A stretch of 64,000 nt of DNA from Oscillospiraceae bacterium. GTDB lineage: Bacteria > Bacillota > Clostridia > Oscillospirales > QAMX01. The translations under genes and the position numbers were made by a program. The notes under the pieces were generated by a model, which was not told where the DNA came from, did not search any database, and worked only from the letters and a program-made list of their open reading frames with translations. Shown here piece by piece: positions 41,385 through 48,360 of the stretch (its first letter is position 1; each line of letters begins with the position of its first letter). The DNA is taken from NCBI GenBank assembly GCA_015067825.1, contig SVLQ01000007.1, positions 62,001 through 126,000 of the forward strand, read 5' to 3'.

Positions 41385-41660
41385 TTACGCGATGGAGAAG
41401 CGACGGCTTGCAATCTGTTTGGAGAACTCTTTGTAGAGATCTTCGTGCGTTTTCTTGAAACCAGTGGTATCAAATCTTTGGGAAAGAACCGAGGTCCAAC
41501 GGATGATATACTGTCCGGCTTCCATTTCTTCGGTGTCGCGCTTCAGCATTTCGGTCTTGATTTCGTCGCGGATTGCTTCGGCTTCGGTTTTCGCCTCTTC
41601 AATTAGGGCTTCCAGTTCTTTCAGTTCTTCGATTTTCTTGGTGATTTCAGTAGCAGACAT
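41385..41660 (-). CDS. Small coiled-coil protein of phage/element type
   Basis: 91 residues. The N-terminal half is a strong coiled coil (KKIEELKELEALIEEAKTEA). The C-terminal half has IIRWTSVLSQRFDTTGFKK and SRRFSIA. Similar small proteins sit in replication modules of firmicute phages and integrative elements. Function unknown. It is the first gene of the operon read leftward from the divergent promoter region at 41710-41815. Confidence 0.65.
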   Translation of the reverse strand: MSATEITKKIEELKELEALIEEAKTEAEAIRDEIKTEMLKRDTEEMEAGQYIIRWTSVLSQRFDTTGFKKTHEDLYKEFSKQIASRRFSIA

Positions 41661-41709
41661 TGTTTGGTTCTCCTTTATATTGGAATGTGTTGTTCTTGAT
41701 TACAGTTAT

Positions 41710-41815
41710 ATTATACATCGTTTTCTGTGTAATTTCAATTGACATATTACACAAATATCTGTGTATTTTATTGTGCAATATTTACATTGTTTTTAGTGTA
41801 ATCTTGTGGTATAAT
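41710..41815. promoter_or_regulatory. Divergent promoters with a shared inverted repeat
   Basis: Minus promoter: TTGAAA (41738-41733), 17-base spacer, TATAAT (41715-41710). Plus promoter: TTGTTT (41787-41792), 17-base spacer, TATAAT (41810-41815). TGTGTAAT (41726-41733) and ATTACACA (41746-41753) form a perfect inverted repeat over the minus -35 region. Confidence 0.75.
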
Positions 41816-41874
41816 ATGGATACTGGAAAAGATGCCCTGTTTTTGGAGGCCCTCGGGCGAAAGGAGAAATAACA

Positions 41875-42084
41875 GTGCCTATTGTTTATAAAATTGATAT
41901 CCTGGCTGCTTTGAAGGAAGCTGGATACAACACCAATCGTCTGCGGAAGGAGAAACTGCTTTCCGAAGGTGTCATTCAGTCTTTACGCGAAAATAAGTAT
42001 ATTGCTTTGCAGAATATCTCCAAGATTTGCGAGCTGTTAAATTGTCAGCCCGGAGATCTTATGGAATACCAAAAGGACGAATAA
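41875..42084 (+). CDS. XRE-family (Cro/CI-like) regulator
   Basis: 69 residues from GTG behind AAAGGAG. It is nearly only a helix-turn-helix of the HTH_26 type: IDILAALKEAGYNTNRLRKEK, then LLSEGVIQSLRENKYIALQNISKICELLNCQPGDLME. It is divergent from the coiled-coil/SprT operon and probably controls both directions through the inverted repeat. A terminator follows nine bases after the stop. Confidence 0.88.
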   Translation: MPIVYKIDILAALKEAGYNTNRLRKEKLLSEGVIQSLRENKYIALQNISKICELLNCQPGDLMEYQKDE

Positions 42085-42092
42085 CAAAAATA

Positions 42093-42124
42093 AGGGGACA
42101 GCCACAACGACTGTCCCCTCGTTT
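42093..42124. terminator. Terminator after the XRE regulator
   Basis: AGGGGACAG (42093-42101) with CTGTCCCCT (42111-42119), then CGTTTTA. It has A-rich sequence on the left, so it may work in both directions. Confidence 0.75.
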
Positions 42125-42280
42125 TATGCGGGTGCTCTTTTGGGAAAACCATCCGCGAGATTGGAAAAAATGGGTTACGGTGCCCAACGCCCTTTCGAAG
42201 AGTGCGGAAGAATGGTGGAACGATGCTCACGGTCGAACTCGATGGAGTCAATCATCCAAGCCCAATAGTTTGCGGGTTTT

Positions 42281-42700
42281 CTACACGTCAATCTTTCGCA
42301 CATCCCAAGTGCGCCAGTTGTTTTCATGCGGAATCTGGGTATTCAACTCCGGCATATAAGCTCGGATTAATTCGCCTTCTTTTTGGCCTATTTCCTCATA
42401 AAGTGCCTGATACTTCGAACGCGCAAGATAGAGTACATCAAACTCAATGCAAAGGTGCTTACGCTATGCTTCAGCAAGAATGCGGTATTTTGTTTCGGCC
42501 CCTTTTTCCAGGCCGTAATAGTGGGAAGCAATGCGTTTCAGCATATTTGTGCTGCGCCCAATATAGACGATGTGGTCATCCACTTTAATACAATAGACGC
42601 CGGGATGTTCAAACTTTTTTCTCATGCCCTAACGACATAATCTTTGGTAAATGCGCGCCTCGTAACGGTTTTGCCAATAGGAGCCATTTATATAAGCCAT
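42281..42700 (-). pseudogene. GIY-YIG nuclease frame with two in-frame TAG codons
   Basis: From the ATG at 42700 (behind AAGGAT) the frame runs 139 codons, interrupted only by TAG at codon 24 (42629-42631) and codon 79 (42464-42466), and ends at TAG. It reads MAYINGSYWQNRYEARIYQR, then HPGVYCIKVDDHIVYIGRST (the GIY-YIG core GVY...YIG with the catalytic Arg), then FDVLYLARSKYQALYEEIG and LNTQIPHENNWRTWDV. No frameshift or other stop occurs. It is either a nonsense-mutated gene or one needing amber readthrough. A -10 box TATAAT lies at 42748-42743. Confidence 0.8.
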
Positions 42701-42821
42701 ATTTATCCTTCTTTCTGTTTATTTAAGTTATTTTATACATATATTATATCATATTTTTTCAGAAAAATAAAAGTAAAGCCTCTTGTTGAATAGCCACTGC
42801 GGATTCTTGGCCGCCGCAGTT

Positions 42822-42947
42822 TTACTTCCAACCTTTGAAAAGGTCCTCAAACGCCTGATCCAAAGTTGCTTTCATGGTCTCCTGGACAATACTGAGAAGC
42901 ATCGATTCTAAGGTGGATTTCTTCTTACGTTTTTTCTTTCTGTTCAT
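42822..42947 (-). CDS. 41-residue basic small protein
   Basis: It starts MNRKKKRKKKSTLESM, a very basic head followed by an amphipathic helix. Its ATG overlaps the stop of the preceding small gene (ATGA), which supports real translation. The function is unknown; the basic head suggests nucleic-acid binding. Confidence 0.55.
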   Translation of the reverse strand: MNRKKKRKKKSTLESMLLSIVQETMKATLDQAFEDLFKGWK

Positions 42948-43111
42948 TTGGACTCACTCCTTATCACGATAATAGGCGTATCTTCGTCTGTGAGAGAATC
43001 CAAAATCTTTTCTCGCTGCTCACGAAAGTTTTCGGTTGCGGATTTTCCATTCAGCTGATACCAGTAGCGGTCCGGCAACATTCCAAGATTTCTATATAGT
43101 GTTGTGTTCAT
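42944..43111 (-). CDS. 55-residue small protein
   Basis: It starts at the ATG at 43111 (MNTTLYRNLGMLPDRYWYQL) behind GGAGG and ends ...EDTPIIVIRSESK. It overlaps the next small gene by four bases. No known domain. It sits downstream of the cruciform-like repeat at 43134-43207. Confidence 0.55.
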   Translation of the reverse strand: MNTTLYRNLGMLPDRYWYQLNGKSATENFREQREKILDSLTDEDTPIIVIRSESK

Positions 43112-43133
43112 TGGTCTATCCTCCAATTGATTC

Positions 43134-43207
43134 TAAAAATAATAAGCCGCGCGAGTTGCGGAAGCCGCTTTGCGGCTTACCTGCAAATCGGTGGCTTATT
43201 ATTTTTA
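43134..43207. repeat. Large cruciform-like inverted repeat
   Basis: Perfect 15-base arms (TAAAAATAATAAGCC and complement) enclose an inner perfect hairpin (AAGCCGC TTT GCGGCTT). Its position next to a winged-helix gene makes it a candidate for a replication or transfer origin, or an unusual terminator. Confidence 0.7.
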
Positions 43208-43246
43208 AAGTTAGCAGTGGATGAATTGAATATTTTTGTTCAAAGA

Positions 43247-43313
43247 AAAAGAATTACTTTTTGCCCAACAATAAATATATTTTTATTATTGATAAGCAAA
43301 AAGTAATTCTTTT
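43247..43313 (-). terminator. 18-base-arm hairpin at the end of the winged-helix gene
   Basis: Perfect 18-base arms (43247-43264 and 43296-43313) with an AT-rich loop. The right arm overlaps the stop codon of the gene at 43312. The left arm ends in T on the minus strand. Confidence 0.7.
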
Positions 43314-43878
43314 AGATTTCCGTCCACCAAGCATTTGCCTCTAGCTCTTGGCCTAGTTTGAGAAATATACCTTCTCCAAACTTCGCGGAGACGGGCTTTT
43401 TATAGACATTTTCATACTCTAGTACCAAAACTTTTTTCGCTCTGCCTACAGTGGATTTTGAAACGTTTAGGGCTTCCGCAATCATTTCGTCGGTGACGAT
43501 ATCTTTCTTATTGTGTAAGACCCAAGCAAATACCTTCAGCACCTGGGCGAATGCCACTCCCTTACCGGAATAGTCGTGTCTGATTACTGACTGCACCCAA
43601 CGCCGAGGAAGGGCAATCTCTGTGGCTTTTGGAATGACCTTCATGATTTGCGTGCGGCCTCGGCTATCGTGTGTGATAAAGCCAGCGGCAGTCAAGGATG
43701 GAATTGCAGTCTGAAGCCGATTCCTATTGTTGTCCTGCGGGGTTACACCTAAGTATCTGCACATATCCGAGTAGTTGCCACGGTAAGAACCACCTTGTTC
43801 CGCAACCATTGCGAGAACATTGAACTCGTCTTTTGGTAATGAAATCCATTCGAAATAGAAAGTTACTTGTTCCTCCAT
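43312..43878 (-). CDS. Winged-helix protein, possible replication or partition factor
   Basis: 188 residues. Two helix-turn-helix regions are visible: one in the N-terminal half (GNYSDMCRYLGVTPQDNNRNR, then LQTAIPSLTAAGFITHDSRGR) and one near 140 (TDEMIAEALNVSKSTVGRAKK). Two winged helices in tandem are usual for plasmid-type replication initiators and some regulators. It is the third gene of the operon behind the three cassettes at 44949-45268 and begins one base after the preceding stop. Confidence 0.6.
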   Translation of the reverse strand: MEEQVTFYFEWISLPKDEFNVLAMVAEQGGSYRGNYSDMCRYLGVTPQDNNRNRLQTAIPSLTAAGFITHDSRGRTQIMKVIPKATEIALPRRWVQSVIRHDYSGKGVAFAQVLKVFAWVLHNKKDIVTDEMIAEALNVSKSTVGRAKKVLVLEYENVYKKPVSAKFGEGIFLKLGQELEANAWWTEI

Positions 43879-43879
43879 T

Positions 43880-44347
43880 CTAATTTACCTTCTCTTCTTT
43901 TGTCTTGTAGAGCTTAATTTCCGGTGCCTTCACAATGGGCATGACAAGGCCTTCTTGTGTAGATGTAGGTGCTTTCGCATAGAGAGGGAACTGCGCAATA
44001 AACCAGTCACAAACATATTTGTAGGGGCTTACGCAAGTCTGAGACAGGGATTTTACCGTTTCAAACTGTGCCATGAGTTCATCTGCGTTGTCGTATGCTC
44101 CGATATGTGTTTCCATGTTTTCATAGGTCAGACGGCGATTCTTCTTGGCAGAGTGGCATTCATGCCCAGAGACAACAGCTTCTTTCATACCAGGGAAGTC
44201 TTTGCGGATGTTGCGAATGAGCGCGTTTTGCGGTGTATTGTATATGGCTGCGGCAGCCGCAAACTTGTGGTTCATGATAACGATATTTTCACTGAACAGA
44301 ATCTTGTAACCTTCACGACCGGGAGTTACTTTTCTCGTGGTAGCCAT
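43880..44347 (-). CDS. Unknown protein, paralogue of the upstream gene
   Basis: 155 residues. It shares with the protein at 44367-44864 the pattern IRNIRKDFPG, LTYENM, a charged gap, LMAQFETVKSLSQ, and SPYKYVCDWF. No known domain, signal or membrane helix. It follows the paralogue by 19 bases and is followed at once by the winged-helix gene, so the three are made together. The conserved tryptophan, proline-tyrosine and LTYENM suggest a defined fold. Confidence 0.65.
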   Translation of the reverse strand: MATTRKVTPGREGYKILFSENIVIMNHKFAAAAAIYNTPQNALIRNIRKDFPGMKEAVVSGHECHSAKKNRRLTYENMETHIGAYDNADELMAQFETVKSLSQTCVSPYKYVCDWFIAQFPLYAKAPTSTQEGLVMPIVKAPEIKLYKTKEEKVN

Positions 44348-44366
44348 TTCTTCTTACCTTCATTTC

Positions 44367-44864
44367 TTATTCGTTGACCGCAAAAGCGTATTCTTCTTCG
44401 GTGGAGATATCATTTTTCTTAGCTTCTTCTTTGGCCGGTTCTGCAAAGATATCATTTTTCTTAGCTTCTTCTTCGGCAAGTTTTGCAAAGAACTCCCTAT
44501 AACTGTTGTGATCCTCAAACTTCTGAAGATACCATGCGAGGACATAACGGTAGGGATTGTGCTGAGACTTCGACAGATTGATCGTTTTCTTGAACTCAAC
44601 CATCAAAACAGCTGCATTCTCCTGTTCACGGATGAAAAGCGCCATATTTTCATACGTCAGATTCTTGGTGTCGGTATTCTTGTTCGGATTCTTCTTGATG
44701 GTCTTCGTCACCATTTCTGCATCGGGGACATCCTTACGGATATCACGCCACAGCTTGTACTCGGAAGAGCCAAAGACCATTGCGTTCTTGGCAAATTCCT
44801 TGGTCACCAGGACCTGAGTGTCGTTAATGAAACGGGGCGCGTTCTTCATGGTGTTGTTCTTCAT
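44367..44864 (-). CDS. Unknown protein with repeated charged tail
   Basis: 165 residues, ATG behind AAAGGAG. It shares WRDIRKDVPD, LTYENM, LMVEFKKTINLSK, and NPYRYVLAWYL with the next gene. The C-terminal tail repeats EEAKKNDI twice, at DNA level a roughly 39-base direct repeat in 44403-44470. It is the first gene after three tandem promoter cassettes. Function unknown. Confidence 0.65.
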   Translation of the reverse strand: MKNNTMKNAPRFINDTQVLVTKEFAKNAMVFGSSEYKLWRDIRKDVPDAEMVTKTIKKNPNKNTDTKNLTYENMALFIREQENAAVLMVEFKKTINLSKSQHNPYRYVLAWYLQKFEDHNSYREFFAKLAEEEAKKNDIFAEPAKEEAKKNDISTEEEYAFAVNE

Positions 44865-44948
44865 AATAATTCTCCTTTACGTGGTAGGTCACGACCCATA
44901 ATTTTTTTATTTTTTTCGAGGAGCTGTTGTCCTCTTGTTTACGTGTTT

Positions 44949-44991
44949 ATTATACCATTTTGTTTTAGGTGGTGTGGTACAAAAATGTACC
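44949..44991 (-). promoter_or_regulatory. Activator-type promoter cassette 3
   Basis: Perfect palindrome GGTACAAAAATGTACC outer arms (44976-44991), exactly 21 bases, then TATAAT on the minus strand (44954-44949). It has no recognisable -35 box. It lies about 85 bases before the start of the gene at 44864. Confidence 0.72.
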
Positions 44992-45056
44992 ATTTGTTTT
45001 TGCTGTGTCAGGAGCGATGGAAGTCTGCTTGAGGTTGTCTTGCGCTTTCTGTATCT

Positions 45057-45099
45057 ATTATATCAGGCCGCAGATTGCGGGGTGGAACACTAATGTACC
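45057..45099 (-). promoter_or_regulatory. Activator-type promoter cassette 2
   Basis: Palindrome-like GGAACACTAATGTACC (45084-45099), exactly 21 bases, then TATAAT on the minus strand (45062-45057). Same geometry as cassettes 1 and 3. The palindrome overlaps the stop codon of the 24-residue frame. Confidence 0.72.
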
Positions 45100-45173
45100 T
45101 ATAAGAATATCAAATACTTGCGGTATTCTTTTCTGGTCAGATGGCTGATGCTGCGAGGGAGGTCGATTTTCAT
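45099..45173 (-). CDS. 24-residue peptide between cassettes 1 and 2
   Basis: MKIDLPRSISHLTRKEYRKY followed by LIFL and TAG. GAGGTG lies seven bases upstream of the ATG, and cassette 1 lies about 55 bases upstream. Basic with a hydrophobic end. It could be a regulatory leader peptide or a chance frame. Confidence 0.42.
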   Translation of the reverse strand: MKIDLPRSISHLTRKEYRKYLIFL

Positions 45174-45225
45174 TTGTGTGCACCTCACTTTGTTTTTGTT
45201 TGTTGTGCCATTGCTTTGTGATTTA

Positions 45226-45268
45226 ATTATACCAAACTCAAAATCAAAGGGTGGTACATAAATGAACC
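45226..45268 (-). promoter_or_regulatory. Activator-type promoter cassette 1
   Basis: Palindrome-like GGTACATAAATGAACC (45253-45268), exactly 21 bases, then TATAAT on the minus strand (45231-45226). It would transcribe the 24-residue peptide frame first. Confidence 0.72.
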
Positions 45269-45498
45269 ATGATTTTTGTCTTGGTGATGTCGCTATATAC
45301 TCCCGTGTAGTGGAGGGGAGCGGGTTAGCCCCATCGCAGCAATGAGGCCAGCCTTCCGCAGGATTCCATTGACATTCAAGGTGACGGCAAGGTTGAAGAA
45401 AAACACTATGAAGTTTTTGATAGTTGATGATAGTTGATACTTTAAAGTGATTGAGAGAGATTGAGAACAATTGAGAGGGGACAAGCACAAATAAAAAA
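45269..45498. other. Non-coding stretch before the integrase terminator
   Basis: No supported gene. AGTTGATG (45422) and AGTTGATA (45432) repeat at 10-base spacing and are the complement of the CATCAACT repeats at the left end of the element. ATTGAGA-type repeats follow to 45478. Confidence 0.4.
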
Positions 45499-45527
45499 AG
45501 AGGATTTGCGATAGCTGCAAATCCTCT
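45499..45527 (-). terminator. Terminator of the integrase gene
   Basis: AGAGGATTTGC with its perfect complement, followed by seven T on the minus strand. Confidence 0.88.
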
Positions 45528-45534
45528 AAGAGTA

Positions 45535-46461
45535 TTATACTTTGCTTCTTCTGGAACTACTTTGCAACAGTCCTACCGGACTATAATGAAGGTGGCTTTC
45601 TATCAGTAGCTTATCCGATAATTCTGTGTATCTTTTGGTCATTTGTAAATCGGTATGGCCCATTTGCCGTTGAAGCGTGAAAAGATCGCCTCCGTTTTCC
45701 AAATAGAAGGTAGCGAAACTGTGCCTGATCTGATATGGTGTAAACTTTACATTTGAACGAGTACAGTATTTTCTGAAGTTGCGTCCTAAAACGTTTGCCT
45801 GAAGGCGTTTTCCATCGCGAGTAGGGAAGAGCCAGTTTTCCCATTCTGGTGGTTTGACTCGCAAAAACTTTCTTAAGGAGGTGTTGGTCACGCTTGAAAG
45901 ATACAGTGTTCTGCTCTTACTTGTTTTGGCAACAGTTGGACGAATAAAGATCGACTGTGTATTCGAGTCATAATCGGTATTGGCAATTGATAAGAGTTCA
46001 CTGGTTCGGATGCCGGTATCAAGCATAAGAAGAATAATATTGTAGTCGCGCAACTCTGTATAGTTGTGTTTGTCCAGTGACTTCAGCAGTGTTTGGATGT
46101 CCTGTATTTCTGCGGGCTTGACATTTCCTTCATCCCTAATCTTCTTTAGTTCCAATTTGTCAAATGGATTGTAGGGGAGATAGTCTTGCTTTGCGCACCA
46201 GGAAAAGAATGCATGGAGATATTGATACGGGTGATTGTACCGGGCGGGACTGGTTACGGGAATCTCTGCGAAATAGGCTAGAATATCCGCTTTGAGTATT
46301 TCTATATCTAAAGAATTGTTGGAACGTGCGAGAAATTTTTCGATATAGTTTCTGTAGTCGTTTCGTGTTCGCTCCCGGACTTTCTGTGCGCATTTAAATG
46401 ATAGAAATTCTTGGGCTACTTCTTGCAGCGTTTGCTTTGTGGGGATCGTTTTCAATCGCAT
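45535..46461 (-). CDS. Tyrosine recombinase (integrase) of the element
   Basis: 308 residues from the ATG at 46461 behind AGAGGTG. An N-terminal SAM-like core-binding domain (RNDYRNYIEKFLARSNN) is followed by a catalytic domain with DTGIRTSEL (Arg), TPYQIRHSFAT (HxxR-type), MGHTDLQMTKRYTEL (His and the Tyr nucleophile). XerC/D-like in size, with no arm-binding extension. It is placed 128 bases from the tRNA 3' end and reads away from it, typical of elements in tRNA genes. All catalytic residues are present. Confidence 0.93.
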   Translation of the reverse strand: MRLKTIPTKQTLQEVAQEFLSFKCAQKVRERTRNDYRNYIEKFLARSNNSLDIEILKADILAYFAEIPVTSPARYNHPYQYLHAFFSWCAKQDYLPYNPFDKLELKKIRDEGNVKPAEIQDIQTLLKSLDKHNYTELRDYNIILLMLDTGIRTSELLSIANTDYDSNTQSIFIRPTVAKTSKSRTLYLSSVTNTSLRKFLRVKPPEWENWLFPTRDGKRLQANVLGRNFRKYCTRSNVKFTPYQIRHSFATFYLENGGDLFTLQRQMGHTDLQMTKRYTELSDKLLIESHLHYSPVGLLQSSSRRSKV

Positions 46462-46634
46462 GACGTACACCTCTTTTTGTCAAAACCGTAGGCCCAGAAG
46501 CGTTTTTGCGATCTCTGAAAAACAGCAGTTGTCACTTTTTTGCAAAGAAAAAAGGGAATTTACGAAGAAAATCGTAAATTCCCAATTTTGGCAGGGGCAG
46601 TAGGGATCGAACCCACGGCCTACGGTTTTGGAGA
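46371..46634 (-). repeat. Right long direct repeat (attachment region copy)
   Basis: Counterpart of 27527-27793. It includes the integrase 5' end, the terminator hairpin GGGAATTTACGA/TCGTAAATTCCC (46554-46583) and the tRNA 3' half up to the anticodon loop. Confidence 0.92.
46547..46583 (-). terminator. Terminator of tRNA-Trp
   Basis: A 12-base perfect stem followed by T on the minus strand, six bases after the CCA end. It is copied at 27713-27742. Confidence 0.85.
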
Positions 46635-46664
46635 CCGCCGCTCTACCAGCTGAGCTATACCCCT
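46589..46664 (-). tRNA. trnW: tRNA-Trp (anticodon CCA), integration target
   Basis: 76 bases including encoded CCA. Acceptor AGGGGTA pairs with TGCCCCT, D-arm GCTC...GAGC, anticodon loop CTCCAAA, T-loop TTCGATC. The gene is intact because the element restores the 3' half. Confidence 0.96.
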
Positions 46665-46700
46665 ATATGAAATTCGTACCCGAAACTCAAGTACCTGTAT

Positions 46701-46729
46701 ATTATACACATTCTTTTGGCCAATGTCAA
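46701..46729 (-). promoter_or_regulatory. Promoter of tRNA-Trp
   Basis: TTGACA, 17-base spacer, TATAAT on the minus strand, 36 bases upstream of the mature tRNA. Confidence 0.85.
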
Positions 46730-46763
46730 GCCCTAAATCAGAAATTTTTTTCTCGGAAAAATC

Positions 46764-46792
46764 TTGTAAAAAAAGCACACTTATGCTATAAT
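46764..46792 (+). promoter_or_regulatory. Promoter of the decarboxylase operon
   Basis: TTGTAA, 17-base spacer, TATAAT, about 97 bases before the first gene. Confidence 0.75.
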
Positions 46793-46889
46793 TAATTTTG
46801 AATGCAGATTTATACATTTGCGTTTCGAAAGCGCTTTTGCGCACAACCGAAAAAATCGGGCGAGTGGCCCGAAGGAGGTATATATCATT

Positions 46890-48290
46890 ATGGATATGGT
46901 CGGGAAGAGAAATGATTTTCTCGAAAAGCGGCAAGCGATCGCGGCTGTTGGCGTGAATGCCCGCAAGCGCATCGAGCTGCTTCTGGACGCCGGCAGCTTC
47001 ATGGAGATCGGCGCGTTTGTCAAACAGCGTCCGACGGAATTCGGCGCGGTCGAAGCCGCTGCTGAAGGCGTTGTCACCGGTTGGGGCACCATCGACGGTG
47101 CGCCGGTCTGTGTGTTCTCTCAGGATGCCGAGGCAATGGGCGGTGCTGTTTCCGAAATGCACGCCAAAAAAATCAACACGCTGTATGAATATGCGCTGAA
47201 GACGGGTGTGCCGGTGATCGGCATCTTCGACTCCAAGGGCGCTCGCATCGCCGAAGGCGTCGACGCGCTCGACGGCTATGCGCAGATCATCGCTTCCGCC
47301 TCTGCGGCAGCCTCCCTCGTTCCGCAGATCGCGGTCGTCTCCGGCATCTGCGGCGGCGCTGCTGCCATCGTTGCCGAATGCTTCGACTTTGTCGTTGCAG
47401 TCAAGGGCGGCGAACTCTTTATGACCTCTCCGGCCGTCCTCGGCGATAAGGCCTTCAACGCCACCGCCGAAGAAGCCGCTGCCTGCGGCAATGCCGCCTT
47501 CTGTGTCGAAAACGACGCCGAAGCCGCCGGTATCGTCAAGGCCCTCATCGGCATGCTCCCGGCCAACAGCGCCGGCGACCGTAACTATGCCGCTACCTCC
47601 GATGACATCAATCGCATCGTCGACATCAACGCTATGGCCGACGGCTCCGCCCGTTCCATCCTTGCGCAGGTCGCCGACAACGGCAGCTACCTCGAAGTCA
47701 GCGCTGCCCACGCCCCCGAAGTCACCACCGCGTTCGCCCGTTTCGACGGCGAAGCCATCGGTGTTGTCGGTGCGGAAGGTGCGGTCTCGGCCGCGGGTCT
47801 CGCCAAGGCTGCCGCGTTTGTTTCGTTCTGCGATACCTTCGGCATCTCGATCCTGACGATCGTCAATGCCTCCGGTTTCGAAATGTCTCCGTGCTTCGAG
47901 CGCAACGGCATCGCCAAGGCCGCTTCGCTCGCCGCCGCCTACGCCACCGCCGACAGCGCGATGATCACGCTGATCACCGGCAAGGCCACCGGCTCCGCCT
48001 ACGTTACCCTCGGCGCCCGCGGTCTGGGCTGCGACATGGTCTTTGCGTGGCCGCAGGCGGAAATCTCCGCCATCGCCCCGAAGGCTGCCGTCGACCTCCT
48101 GTGCCTCGACGAAATCAAGAAGGCTGCCGATCCGCTTGCCAAGCGTGCCGAACTCGAAGCTGACTTTGCCGACAAGGCGTCCGCTCCGTACGAAGCTGCC
48201 AAGCGTGGCTACGTCGACGAGATCATCGATCCCGCCGAGACCCGCCAGGCGATCGTCTACGCGCTCGGTCTGCTGTCCACCAAGAACTGA
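46890..48290 (+). CDS. mmdA: Carboxyltransferase subunit, methylmalonyl-CoA decarboxylase-like (MmdA)
   Basis: 466 residues from the ATG at 46890 behind GAAGGAGG. Crotonase-fold carboxyltransferase of the propionyl-CoA carboxylase beta/MmdA type. It has two repeated halves with oxyanion glycines (VVSGICGGAAAIVAECFDFV and TLITGKATGSAYVTLGARGL) and GIFDSKGARIAEG. It would move CO2 from an acyl-CoA substrate to biotin on the carrier at 48810. It is somewhat shorter than Veillonella MmdA. It heads the operon with oadG, carrier, oadB and oadA; the actual substrate (methylmalonyl-, malonyl- or glutaconyl-CoA) is not decided. Confidence 0.83.
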   Translation: MDMVGKRNDFLEKRQAIAAVGVNARKRIELLLDAGSFMEIGAFVKQRPTEFGAVEAAAEGVVTGWGTIDGAPVCVFSQDAEAMGGAVSEMHAKKINTLYEYALKTGVPVIGIFDSKGARIAEGVDALDGYAQIIASASAAASLVPQIAVVSGICGGAAAIVAECFDFVVAVKGGELFMTSPAVLGDKAFNATAEEAAACGNAAFCVENDAEAAGIVKALIGMLPANSAGDRNYAATSDDINRIVDINAMADGSARSILAQVADNGSYLEVSAAHAPEVTTAFARFDGEAIGVVGAEGAVSAAGLAKAAAFVSFCDTFGISILTIVNASGFEMSPCFERNGIAKAASLAAAYATADSAMITLITGKATGSAYVTLGARGLGCDMVFAWPQAEISAIAPKAAVDLLCLDEIKKAADPLAKRAELEADFADKASAPYEAAKRGYVDEIIDPAETRQAIVYALGLLSTKN

Positions 48291-48360
48291 TCTGCAGATC
48301 AGGCAAGTGAAAAAAATGGCTCGCACATCCGCTTTGTGAGCCGGAAAGGTTTGGACAAGT

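Larger units (their letters stand above)
27794..46634. mobile_element. 18.8-kb integrative element in tRNA-Trp
   Basis: It is bounded on the left by a copied tRNA 3' half and on the right by the intact tRNA gene. A tyrosine integrase reads away from the tRNA at the right end. The region is visibly AT-richer than its flanks and carries accessory genes (restriction-modification, WYL, Fic, TcmP pair, recombinase, XRE switch). No conjugation genes (relaxase, coupling ATPase, VirB4) were seen, so it would be mobilised in trans, or it is a satellite or defence island. Confidence 0.85.

Noticed and set aside
42160-42292. 41-codon minus-strand frame starting MCERLTC overlapping the GIY-YIG end
   Set aside because: Resembles a gene remnant (Trp-rich), but has no ribosome-binding site and no family match I can defend.
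45293-45520. 75-codon minus-strand frame near the integrase terminator
   Set aside because: Begins at the terminator region, hydrophobic by chance in AT-rich DNA, no ribosome-binding site.
27794-46634. Interpretation of the element as a complete conjugative element or prophage
   Set aside because: No relaxase, coupling protein, type IV secretion ATPase, capsid, portal or terminase was found in any frame.
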